In this document: positions 24,824 through 31,958 of the stretch, piece by piece
How the letters are laid out: each line of letters opens with the position of its first letter
Numbering within the stretch: position 1 is the first letter of the stretch
NCBI GenBank assembly: GCA_031296305.1
Contig: JARLFZ010000018.1
Location: forward strand, 1-50,548
DNA from: Occallatibacter sp.
GTDB lineage: Bacteria > Acidobacteriota > Terriglobia > Terriglobales > Acidobacteriaceae
Direction: 5' to 3'
Length of the DNA: 50,548 nucleotides
The notes under the pieces: model-generated
Database searches by the model: none
What the model saw: only the letters and a program-made list of their open reading frames with translations
Told to the model about the DNA's origin: nothing
Program-made: the position numbers and the translations under genes

Positions 24824-27229
24824 TTACTTTGCCACATCCTTGGGTTTAGGGGCACTGTGCACGGTAGACAGGCTGATGCCCCAGTTGGTTGGTTCCGGTT
24901 CATGGACACCGCGCGTTCCTCCGCTGGTGCCGCTCAAGAGTTTCTCCAAGGCCGAAGTCGCCCCGCGCGTGCCGCGTGTGGCCACTCCTTCAAAATTCAG
25001 CGCAAATGGATCCGGCAACGGCTGCTCAGTCGAAAGCAGGATCAACGTATCCACCCCATAAGGCTCTCCAATTTTTACCGCCCGAGCGCCGGGCAGCGGA
25101 AATTGCCGATCCTCGTCGCCCTTGTTGGGAAACTGATTACCCGTGTAATTGCCCGGATAGAGGAGCTGCCCTGCGCCGTGACAGTCGATGTCGAGCACAT
25201 AAACCCAACGCGGGCTGCGGATGCGGTCGGTCGAGGTCAGAGCCAGCCTGAATTCATCGCCTTCGTGAGTGAGCTGGTTTTCGGCCAGCGGCGTGTCGCT
25301 CACCGGTTTCTCGTTCGCAGAGGGAATCAGCGCCAGCGAGTAGTACTCGAACATCGCAGCATCGGTCGGGTTGTTGGCGAGCTCGATCCAGCCGCGCACC
25401 TTGGCCAGCCGCAGCGCATACTTGTTCAGCTTCTCACTCACGTCATCCAGATCCGCCCCAGCGCCGGCGAAAACCCAATCGCTGCGCACGGGATACTGCG
25501 AAGTGGCGGAACAGCCCGGACTGTGCGCGGGCGCATTGGGCGCAGGCGGGCCCGCCGCCAGTTCGCTCTTGTGGTACCAGGCGTACGCCGGGCCCTTGCT
25601 CGTAAGCACGCCGGCCAGCGCGTAATGCGCCGCGGCCATCTTGTCGGCCATCTGCACCGCGCTGTCCGCTGCCGGCACTAGTTCCTGTGCCGTCTCCTTC
25701 GACGGCGGAAGATTGGCCCAGAGTTTTGCGCCCGCAGGGAGATGCTGCTTGAGCGCATCGGCAGTGAGCGTTGCGCCCAGGCTCACGGGCGACGCATCGC
25801 CGGCCTTCAGCAGCATCCACTGCGAACCGTCCCAGCTCAGAACGTGCGTCCACTGCTGCTCGGCAGGATCAATTACCAAATCCGCGCCCGAATCCCGCAC
25901 CTGCCCCGCCGCGGCAAGAACCTGCTGCTCTGAAAGATTCGAGGGCCACATCCAGACGCGCAGCGTCGACGATTCATCGGGAACCCATTTGCTCAGTTCG
26001 AAGATCTCGCCCGCTGCCACCGTGGCGCCGGCCGGGCTCACCACGTCTGCGGTGGACCGCGCAATGCCGTTGAGTTCCTTGATTCGCAATACCACCGGCT
26101 TGCCATCCTTGCCCGGTTGCTCCGAGGTAAATTCGGTGCCAACCCCCAAACCGGCCACCTGGCCAATATCGAGCGAAACGGCGCCATCGCTGTTAGTTCC
26201 CAGCGCGGTGGTTCGAACCTTGTTCGATTTCGCCGCGGCGCCGCCGAAGAGCGGTTGCTGCCGGCGCGCCTCATTGGCGTCGAGGTCGGGCTCCTGTTCC
26301 GGCACGCTGCCGCCCTCCAGGACCGCCCGCACGCGTTGGTAGACCAGAGATGCAGGCGCGTCCGCTGGCAGCACCTCGAGCGTCTGAATCAGCGCCGCGG
26401 TGAAAGCGCCGTGCGGTTCAGCGGAGGCATCGGCCGCCGGCATCTCCTTGGCGGTCTCATCCTGCTGCGCCGCGGAAAAAATCAGCGCGGGATTATCCTT
26501 GCGCTCCGCAGGCGGCGTTTGCGCGTCGGGTGCTTCATTAATGTCGCGGGGGTCGAACGCCAGCATGCGCTCCACATACTTGGGGCCGATGCCGCGGGTC
26601 ATGCCGCCGGAGTGGCAACTGTCGAAGATCACCGTCAGATGAACGCCCTTGTCGATTGCGGCATTAAAAATGCGCGTCATCTCGCGGTCGCGAACGTCGT
26701 AGCCGCCCGTGTACGCGTCTGAAGGCACCAGGGTGCTGTCGGCGTGCACATATTTGCCGTTCACCAGCACGGTCAGCTTGTTGCCCTTGTTGTTTACGCG
26801 CAGCGAACCGTGACTGGCGTCATAAAAGACCACGGTGTCGCCCTTTTTAGGGATGTCGACGAGATACTTCTGCATGGCGGCGAGAATGCCGTCATGCGAA
26901 GTTTGGGAAGCGGGAAGAATTGTGACGCCCGGCCGCGGATGCGGCGGCGCAGGATTCGTGAGCAGTGCTACCTGATTGGCCGGAAATCCGAACTTGGCGC
27001 TGGTGAGCAAATCGGCCATGGACTGGGCGTCGTTGACCGAGCCATCGAGATTTTGGAATTCCCCCAGTTCGCAGCGGCCGTAGGTACAGCCGGCGGGATG
27101 CTCTGCCTTGGTGCCTGAAGGTTGATACGTATTGATGCCGATAAGCAGCGCCCGCTCGGTTTGCGCCGCAGCCAGCGGCCCCGCAGGAACAGCCATCAAG
27201 GCGGAGAACAAGACAAAGTACAGCTTCAT
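24824..27229 (-). CDS. Large exported caspase-family protease with C-terminal DUF4384-like region
   Basis: The 801-residue product has a signal peptide (MKLYFVLFSALMAVPAGPLAAAQ) followed directly by a caspase-like domain (24-about 270). The dyad is FYDASHGS (His140) and IFDSCHSGG (Cys205), with RALLIGINTY and the SVNDAQSMADLL segment before them. Residues about 270-640 hold a mixed region (WDGSQWMLL, LPAGAKLWANLPP). The C-terminus has the YVLDIDCHGAGQLLYP and GVDTLILLSTEQPL motifs seen in DUF4384-type C-domains fused to bacterial caspases. I chose ATG 27229 because GGGAG stands before it and it yields a good signal peptide; the frame stays open to 27490 but that extension lacks sense. This would be the first gene of the cluster. 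Confidence 0.88.
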   Translation of the reverse strand: MKLYFVLFSALMAVPAGPLAAAQTERALLIGINTYQPSGTKAEHPAGCTYGRCELGEFQNLDGSVNDAQSMADLLTSAKFGFPANQVALLTNPAPPHPRPGVTILPASQTSHDGILAAMQKYLVDIPKKGDTVVFYDASHGSLRVNNKGNKLTVLVNGKYVHADSTLVPSDAYTGGYDVRDREMTRIFNAAIDKGVHLTVIFDSCHSGGMTRGIGPKYVERMLAFDPRDINEAPDAQTPPAERKDNPALIFSAAQQDETAKEMPAADASAEPHGAFTAALIQTLEVLPADAPASLVYQRVRAVLEGGSVPEQEPDLDANEARRQQPLFGGAAAKSNKVRTTALGTNSDGAVSLDIGQVAGLGVGTEFTSEQPGKDGKPVVLRIKELNGIARSTADVVSPAGATVAAGEIFELSKWVPDESSTLRVWMWPSNLSEQQVLAAAGQVRDSGADLVIDPAEQQWTHVLSWDGSQWMLLKAGDASPVSLGATLTADALKQHLPAGAKLWANLPPSKETAQELVPAADSAVQMADKMAAAHYALAGVLTSKGPAYAWYHKSELAAGPPAPNAPAHSPGCSATSQYPVRSDWVFAGAGADLDDVSEKLNKYALRLAKVRGWIELANNPTDAAMFEYYSLALIPSANEKPVSDTPLAENQLTHEGDEFRLALTSTDRIRSPRWVYVLDIDCHGAGQLLYPGNYTGNQFPNKGDEDRQFPLPGARAVKIGEPYGVDTLILLSTEQPLPDPFALNFEGVATRGTRGATSALEKLLSGTSGGTRGVHEPEPTNWGISLSTVHSAPKPKDVAK

Positions 27230-27664
27230 CGTCACTCCCGACACTGCAAAAAGGTGGCGCGCTTCTCCGATTGTCGCGTTGGTCTCCGCGATCTCGACAG
27301 CGCCGCGCGTATGTTCAGCAAGAGCCACATGGTTGGCGGCTCCTGCCTTGCGCGGCCCGGAGAAGCATCTTCGTTGTTGCTGAACCCCAAACGTTCTGCA
27401 CCATGAAACCCGGCCTCTCGCGAGAAGTTGCTCCCGCGGCATGGTTCGAGAGAATCCGCGTCTACTGCCATCTATGTCGACGTAGCCCAATGCACCGGGG
27501 TTTCAATCCAACCTTGCGCGCGGCGGGCAAAAAATCGGCAACTCTAATCGAAAAATCAGCCCGTGGAACGGTGGCTGGCGGACGCCTCGAATCGAAAAAC
27601 CAGCCCGCTGGAAACTTGGCCGGGGGATGCCAGAAGTATAGCGTTCCCAGGCAAAAGAAGATTC
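27230..27664. other. Upstream region of the caspase/CHAT cluster with a long direct repeat
   Basis: This 435-base gap separates the first caspase gene from the carboxylesterase stop. It holds a 23/24-base imperfect direct repeat (27546 and 27590). The Shine-Dalgarno GGGAG lies at about 27236-27240 on the minus strand. No terminator for the esterase was recognised. Most of it is open in the caspase frame on the minus strand, but that stretch has neither a start signal nor protein-like composition. Confidence 0.5.
27546..27613. repeat. Imperfect direct repeat upstream of the caspase/CHAT cluster
   Basis: AATCGAAAAATCAGCCCG (27546-27563) followed by TGGAA recurs as AATCGAAAAACCAGCCCG (27590-27607) followed by CTGGAA. 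The start-to-start distance is 44 bases, close to four helical turns. The sequence is AT-richer than its surroundings. It may be a regulator binding pair about 320-380 bases before the first caspase gene. Confidence 0.5.
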
Positions 27665-29338
27665 TTACTTCGACCGCTCAGCGATGAACGACTGCATGAA
27701 GCCTCCGAACCTGGACGAGTCGGATGCAATCTGCCCGGTATGCCTGCCTAATTCCTGGTATTGATCCGTCGTTGAATCATAGGCCGGCCACGGAGGAAGT
27801 CCCGGCGCGTCCGGTCGCGAAGTCTTGGCGAATTGCGTCCAGTAGCCGATGATGCGCTCCGACATTGGTTCGTCGTCAGGGCTGCTCACCCAGCTTGTCC
27901 AGTATTTTTTGCTGAGGAGAATGCTCTCTTCACTGTGGAATGCCCCGAGGGCTGCAAACTCTCCGCTGCCGACATACGTGAAGCGGTAAAGGAACGCAGT
28001 CTGTCCAATGGCTTGCGTCTCGCGCGCCAGAAGCCACGCACCAAACCCAAACTCATAATCCGAATCCATGCTCAGAAAAGCTTTCGGAACATCCGCGTCC
28101 GTCTTGGCCGGGTACGCGGCAAAAACTTCTGCAGCAAGATCATGAAATGTCTGCTGCAACCACTGCCCGTATTGGGCGATTGTCTTAGGGCGATGCGACG
28201 AACCTCCGACAAGAGGGCTCGCGAAAATCGACAGTTCCTCCGCATTACTGCCCACAATCACCGGAATTCGGGCTTGCTTGCCTTCAGAAAAGACGCGCCA
28301 TGGCTGATCCTGAAGAACCCAATTATCAACATTGGGATTGAAGTCGATCTCGTGGTCTGCCGCGGCTTGTTGCAGCAACTGTTCCGCCGGAAATGCGCGA
28401 AGCTGATCGAGAGTTTGCCTGTTGTCGCCTGAGGCTCCGAGTTGCTGTGCCAGTTTTTTCCCCTGGGCCTCGACTGCGGAAAGGGTTGGTGACGTGTTGT
28501 CGACGCAGAAGCCGCTTTGCAGGATGGCTTTCTCAAACAGCCCTGATGCGAGAGGAGAAGTCATCAAGTCGCAGATATCGAGAGATCCCGAAGAGGCGCC
28601 GAAAACCGTCACGTTGGTCGGGTCGCCGCCGAACCTTTCGATGTTCCTGCGCACCCATTTGAGTGCCTCGATTTGATCGAGCAATCCATAATTGCCCGAG
28701 GCGTGTTGAGCGGACTCAGCTGTGAGCCCTGGAAGCGATAGGAAGCCGAACAACCCCAGGCGATAGTTGATGCTGACGACGATCACTCCGCGCCTGGCTA
28801 ACGTCGGCCCCAGCGGCGGCCACTCCTGAGACCCCTCAACATTGCCGCCACCATGAATCCAGACCATCACAGGAGCTTTGTGGAGCGAGGAGGTGTGAGT
28901 CGAAGTTTTGGCGCTTGCAGGCAGGTTCGTCGTCCACACATTCAGATAGAGGCAGGCCTCGTCAGTAACCATCTGCTTGCGGCCGAGCATCTCAGGCAGC
29001 CAGCCGCTGGGCAACTGGGGACAGGCGGGGCCGAACGCTTTTGCTTCGCGGACGCCTTTCCACGCAATAGCAGGTTGCGGAGGCCGCCAGCGGAGATTTC
29101 CGGTAGGCGCAGCCGCATACGGAATGCCGAGAAAAGCGGCCTCCGCGGGATCGGCGCCGAAGTGAGTTCCGCCGAGCATTCCAGAATCGGTCGTAACTCG
29201 TGGTTCCGGCAACGAATGCGCCTCGCCATGCGATGTGCTGCCGGCAAACACGAGGCCAATGAAAAGCATCTTGCTGAACTTGCTCTTGCAGAGGTAGAGC
29301 CACGCGACAACCGTCAGCATAGGAAGGGCGAAACCCAT
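27665..29338 (-). CDS. Type-B carboxylesterase / para-nitrobenzyl-esterase family protein
   Basis: The 557-residue product matches the carboxylesterase type B family, which hydrolyses carboxylic esters outside or in the periplasm. Key motifs are the GIPYAAAPTGNLRW start of the fold (71-84), EACLYLNVW (128-135), the oxyanion-hole HGGG (162-165) and the nucleophile elbow FGASSGS (Ser250), where the more common form is GESAG. An acidic residue and a catalytic His are expected later in the chain. The N-terminal region is hydrophobic (about 5-32), but the start is ambiguous: ATG at 29338, or an internal Met at 29269 giving a more typical signal peptide. No operon partner is clear; the caspase cluster starts about 440 bases downstream. 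Confidence 0.87.
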   Translation of the reverse strand: MGFALPMLTVVAWLYLCKSKFSKMLFIGLVFAGSTSHGEAHSLPEPRVTTDSGMLGGTHFGADPAEAAFLGIPYAAAPTGNLRWRPPQPAIAWKGVREAKAFGPACPQLPSGWLPEMLGRKQMVTDEACLYLNVWTTNLPASAKTSTHTSSLHKAPVMVWIHGGGNVEGSQEWPPLGPTLARRGVIVVSINYRLGLFGFLSLPGLTAESAQHASGNYGLLDQIEALKWVRRNIERFGGDPTNVTVFGASSGSLDICDLMTSPLASGLFEKAILQSGFCVDNTSPTLSAVEAQGKKLAQQLGASGDNRQTLDQLRAFPAEQLLQQAAADHEIDFNPNVDNWVLQDQPWRVFSEGKQARIPVIVGSNAEELSIFASPLVGGSSHRPKTIAQYGQWLQQTFHDLAAEVFAAYPAKTDADVPKAFLSMDSDYEFGFGAWLLARETQAIGQTAFLYRFTYVGSGEFAALGAFHSEESILLSKKYWTSWVSSPDDEPMSERIIGYWTQFAKTSRPDAPGLPPWPAYDSTTDQYQELGRHTGQIASDSSRFGGFMQSFIAERSK

Positions 29339-29385
29339 AGAATTCCATGGTAAGCCAGAGCCGAGAGCGAGAAAATTCGCTGTAC

Positions 29386-29495
29386 TGGGTCAGTTTGAAA
29401 CCGCTTTGAAAGGGCACGGATTTATCCGTGCCACAACTCCTGCAAAATCAGAATGGCTTTAGCCACTGAGGGATGGTTCTCATTAGACTGACCCA
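29386..29495. mobile_element. MITE-like element with 9-bp terminal inverted repeats enclosing repeat copy 2
   Basis: TGGGTCAGT (29386-29394) and ACTGACCCA (29487-29495) are perfect inverted repeats flanking a 110-base unit. Inside lies the second copy of the dispersed double-hairpin repeat (29403-29476), with GCTTTGAAAG, GGCACGG/CCGTGCC, GGCTTTAGCC and CTGAGGGATGG. No transposase is nearby. The copy at 13457 lacks these exact ends, so the terminal repeats could be coincidental. Confidence 0.4.
29403..29476. repeat. Dispersed double-hairpin repeat, copy 2
   Basis: It has the same part order as the copy at 13457-13529: GCTTTGAAAG, a GGCACGG...CCGTGCC hairpin, a spacer of about 25 bases, TGGCTTTAGCCA and CTGAGGGATGG. 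It lies between the pdxT stop and the carboxylesterase start. Confidence 0.7.
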
Positions 29496-29511
29496 CCACC
29501 AACTTCGCGGC

Positions 29512-30207
29512 TCAAGCTTCTCTCTTCGACCCGGAACCTCTCGTCCCTTCTCGGGCTGCGACCGATTCGCTTTGCCCGCTGGCCTTCTTGTGGCGGCGCA
29601 CCATCTCCAGGAACAGTTGCTGCACGCGCGTGTCGGCCGTCATTTCAGGATGGAACGTAGCCGCGAGCAGATGCCCTTGGCGCACCAGGGTAGGGAAGCC
29701 GTCGCGTTCGGCAAGAACCTTCACTCCCGGTCCGACGCGTGTGATGCGTGGCGCGCGGATGAAGACCATCTCCAGCGGCCCGCCTGGCAGCTTCGTGGGC
29801 AGCGTCAGAATGGCGGAGTCAATCTGCCGTCCGTACGCGTTGCGCTCCACCGTGGCGTCCAGCACGCCCAGGCTGCGCTGTTTCGGATGTAGCACCTCGC
29901 GCGCCGCCAGAATGCAGCCAGCGCAGGTGGCAAAACAAGGTGTCTCGGAAATAAACTCGCCCAGCGTGTCAAAGAATCCACGTTTTTCAAGGAACTTGAG
30001 CATGGTGGTCGATTCGCCGCCGGGCAGAACCAGGCCGTCAAGGCCCTTCAGTTCCTCAGGTTTGCGCACCAGTACCGTGCGCGCACCGGCGTTGGCAAAA
30101 GCACGCGCGTGCGCCTCGTAGTCGCCCTGCAACGCGAGCACGCCAATAGTGATGGGACGGGGGCCTTCGGCGTTTTCCTGCGTCGTTTGGTCGATTGCGG
30201 CTGCCAT
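29512..30207 (-). CDS. pdxT: Pyridoxal 5'-phosphate synthase glutaminase subunit PdxT
   Basis: PdxT hydrolyses glutamine and channels ammonia to PdxS for one-step vitamin B6 synthesis. The 231-residue product shows the class I amidotransferase triad: GGEST (63-67), FATCAG (nucleophile Cys95) and FHPE (His186, Glu188). RNAYGRQ, FIRAPRI and LVRQGHLLAATFHPEMT are characteristic. The ATG at 30207 is preceded by GAGGG at 5 bases; an ATG at 30243 would add 12 residues. A charged tail of about 25 residues (KKASGQSESVAAREG...) extends beyond the usual end of the family. PdxS is not adjacent in this window, although the two are often neighbours, so it must be elsewhere or beyond the window. Confidence 0.93.
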   Translation of the reverse strand: MAAAIDQTTQENAEGPRPITIGVLALQGDYEAHARAFANAGARTVLVRKPEELKGLDGLVLPGGESTTMLKFLEKRGFFDTLGEFISETPCFATCAGCILAAREVLHPKQRSLGVLDATVERNAYGRQIDSAILTLPTKLPGGPLEMVFIRAPRITRVGPGVKVLAERDGFPTLVRQGHLLAATFHPEMTADTRVQQLFLEMVRRHKKASGQSESVAAREGTRGSGSKREA

Positions 30208-30430
30208 CGTGTCCCTCGTTTGTATGATACCGGGGAACCTCATTCCGAGCCGTTGGCGGCGTGCGGACGAAGATCATCTCACGCCGTGCGGCGCAAGACG
30301 GCCCGGAAAGGGGCGTTAAACTCCGTCGTCGACAAATGGGCGAACGACGCACCGTTTGACCCCGAAGAACCATTTAAACTTGAATAGAATCTTCTTGTTA
30401 CGGCGCAAATTCCGCTTGTGTCAAACGTTC

Positions 30431-30459
30431 TTGCAACCCAGGTAAAAGTCGCGTATCAT
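30431..30459 (+). promoter_or_regulatory. Sigma-70-like promoter with start codon close downstream
   Basis: TTGCAA (30431-30436), a 17-base spacer and TATCAT (30454-30459) form the best promoter match in the window. Initiation would fall around 30466, only a few bases before the ATG at 30471. No Shine-Dalgarno is present, so the transcript may be nearly leaderless. Confidence 0.5.
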
Positions 30460-30470
30460 TCGGGCAAATT

Positions 30471-31802
30471 ATGAATCGAGCCCATGCAACACGGGAAGCA
30501 TGGCACCCGCAGACGCAGCAAGACCGTGATGCGATTCTGCGTGAGTTAGAGGCGGTCCTGGCCAGTCCGCATTTTTGCAACAGCAAGCGTTATCCCACGC
30601 TGCTCAAATACATTGTGGACAACACCCTGGCGGGCAAGCTCGATCTGCTCAAAGAGCGCACGCTGGGCGTTGAGGTTTTTGAGCGCCCGCCAACTTACGA
30701 CACCAATACCGATACCGTCGTGCGCTACACAGCTGGTGAGGTGCGCAAGCGGCTCCTGCTCTACTATTCCGAACACTCGAGCACCTCCGGAATCCGGATA
30801 TCGCTGCCGGCCGGCTCGTATGTTGCGGAGTTTCTGCATGGGCACGATGGCCACCACGATGGCCATGTAGATTCCATTGACGATCCGGACCTTCGCGCGG
30901 CTTATCCTGCAACGGAACATCTTCCCCATCCGGCGGCGGATGCCGACGAATCGGGTTTGGACGCCCCGTCAGCAACTGCCGACGAAGCCGCCCACGGCAG
31001 CGCCGGCGTGCATGCGGCAGCCGGCCACACCGCCGGGTCCCGGAAGCTCGTTTGGTGGGTCACTGCGACGGTGCTGCTTCTGATTGCCATCGCCGCAGGT
31101 GTTTTGTTGAAGTACCGCGAAGCGCCTCCTCAAACGGCGGTCGAGGCTTTCTGGGCTCCAGTTATTCGCGATCAACACACCGTCATTCTTTGCACGGGAA
31201 GTTCGGCATTCGCCCCCAATAACTACTCGGGCGTAGTTACGGCGGATAAAACCATTGAGTATCCTTTCATCTCCATGCAGGCCGCCTCCGCAATTTCTCA
31301 GATCAGCGCCACCCTGGAGCATTCCGGAGCCGCAACGCAGCTGGTGTCTTCCGCCACCACCTCTTTGCCCGATCTGCGCGAACACTCGGTCATCCTGCTG
31401 GGCGGCTACAACAATGACTGGGCCCTCCGGCTGTTACAGCCTCTGCGCTTCCATTTCCTGCCCTATACGCCCTCCGGCGGCGAAAGCATCGTGGACCAGA
31501 CGCAGCCCAAAGCGCACTGGGATCGCGACACCTCGAAGCCCTATTCCAGCGCCGACGATTATGCGCTCGTCGCCCGCTTCCGCGACCCGACCATTGATGG
31601 ATGGGTGGTGGTGCTCGCTGGTGAGGGCCGCAACGGCACCGAAGCCGCCGCGCAATTCGTAGCCAGCCCACACTACATGGAGCTGCTCAAGGACAGCATC
31701 GGAAGTGACTTTGCCAGCCGCAACCTCGAAGCCGTCCTGAAGGTGAGCGTGATTGAAGGCAAAACTGGCGCGCCCTCGATTCTGGCCGTATATAGCTGGT
31801 AG
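30471..31802 (+). CDS. Membrane-anchored protein with acidobacterial N-terminal regulator-like domain
   Basis: The 443-residue product has a cytoplasmic N-domain (about 10-120) of a type I recognise only from many Acidobacteria proteins: SPHFCNSKRYPTLLKYIV, LKERTLGVEVFER and YDTNTDTVVRYTAGEVRKRLLLYY followed by IRISLPAGSYV. The basic, helical pattern could bind DNA but this is unproven. A His/Asp-rich stretch (HGHDGHHDGH, about 123-132) and an Ala-rich linker follow. One transmembrane helix (about 193-213) leads to an extracytoplasmic domain (about 220-443) with FWAPVIRDQHTVILCTGSS. The layout suits a one-component envelope-spanning regulator. It is divergent from pdxT, with the predicted promoter just upstream. 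Confidence 0.75.
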   Translation: MNRAHATREAWHPQTQQDRDAILRELEAVLASPHFCNSKRYPTLLKYIVDNTLAGKLDLLKERTLGVEVFERPPTYDTNTDTVVRYTAGEVRKRLLLYYSEHSSTSGIRISLPAGSYVAEFLHGHDGHHDGHVDSIDDPDLRAAYPATEHLPHPAADADESGLDAPSATADEAAHGSAGVHAAAGHTAGSRKLVWWVTATVLLLIAIAAGVLLKYREAPPQTAVEAFWAPVIRDQHTVILCTGSSAFAPNNYSGVVTADKTIEYPFISMQAASAISQISATLEHSGAATQLVSSATTSLPDLREHSVILLGGYNNDWALRLLQPLRFHFLPYTPSGGESIVDQTQPKAHWDRDTSKPYSSADDYALVARFRDPTIDGWVVVLAGEGRNGTEAAAQFVASPHYMELLKDSIGSDFASRNLEAVLKVSVIEGKTGAPSILAVYSW

Positions 31803-31823
31803 CCCAAAGAACTCTCATTTTTG

Positions 31824-31865
31824 ACACGCAGCGAGAACCTGTAGCGCCGGTCTCCAGACCCTCGC
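31824..31865. repeat. Dispersed GCGAGAACCTGTAGCGCCGG repeat, partial copy
   Basis: ACACGCAGCGAGAACCTG followed by TAGCGCCGGTCTCCAGACC closely matches the copy at 47156-47200, but its second hairpin arm is missing. It follows the stop of the gene ending at 31802. Confidence 0.6.
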
Positions 31866-31958
31866 AGAGCATGTGGCGGTTGAAAATCGGTTGTAATGAA
31901 TTTCAAACTCAACAAATCCGTCTGCATACATGGCAAACACGCGATAGTATTCTCCGTG

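Noticed and set aside
26190..26240. tRNA-like GGTTCGAAC motif
   Set aside because: It lies within the large caspase coding sequence, with no acceptor or anticodon stems around it. No tRNA was found elsewhere.
16928..27229. Phage-defence island reading of the caspase/CHAT cluster
   Set aside because: Exported proteases, absence of nucleases, helicases, NLR-type sensors or mobility genes make classical intracellular defence unlikely. A defensive role at the surface cannot be excluded.
27229..27490. N-terminal extension of the large caspase to 27490
   Set aside because: The internal ATG at 27229 has a Shine-Dalgarno and gives a signal peptide. The extension has random-looking composition.
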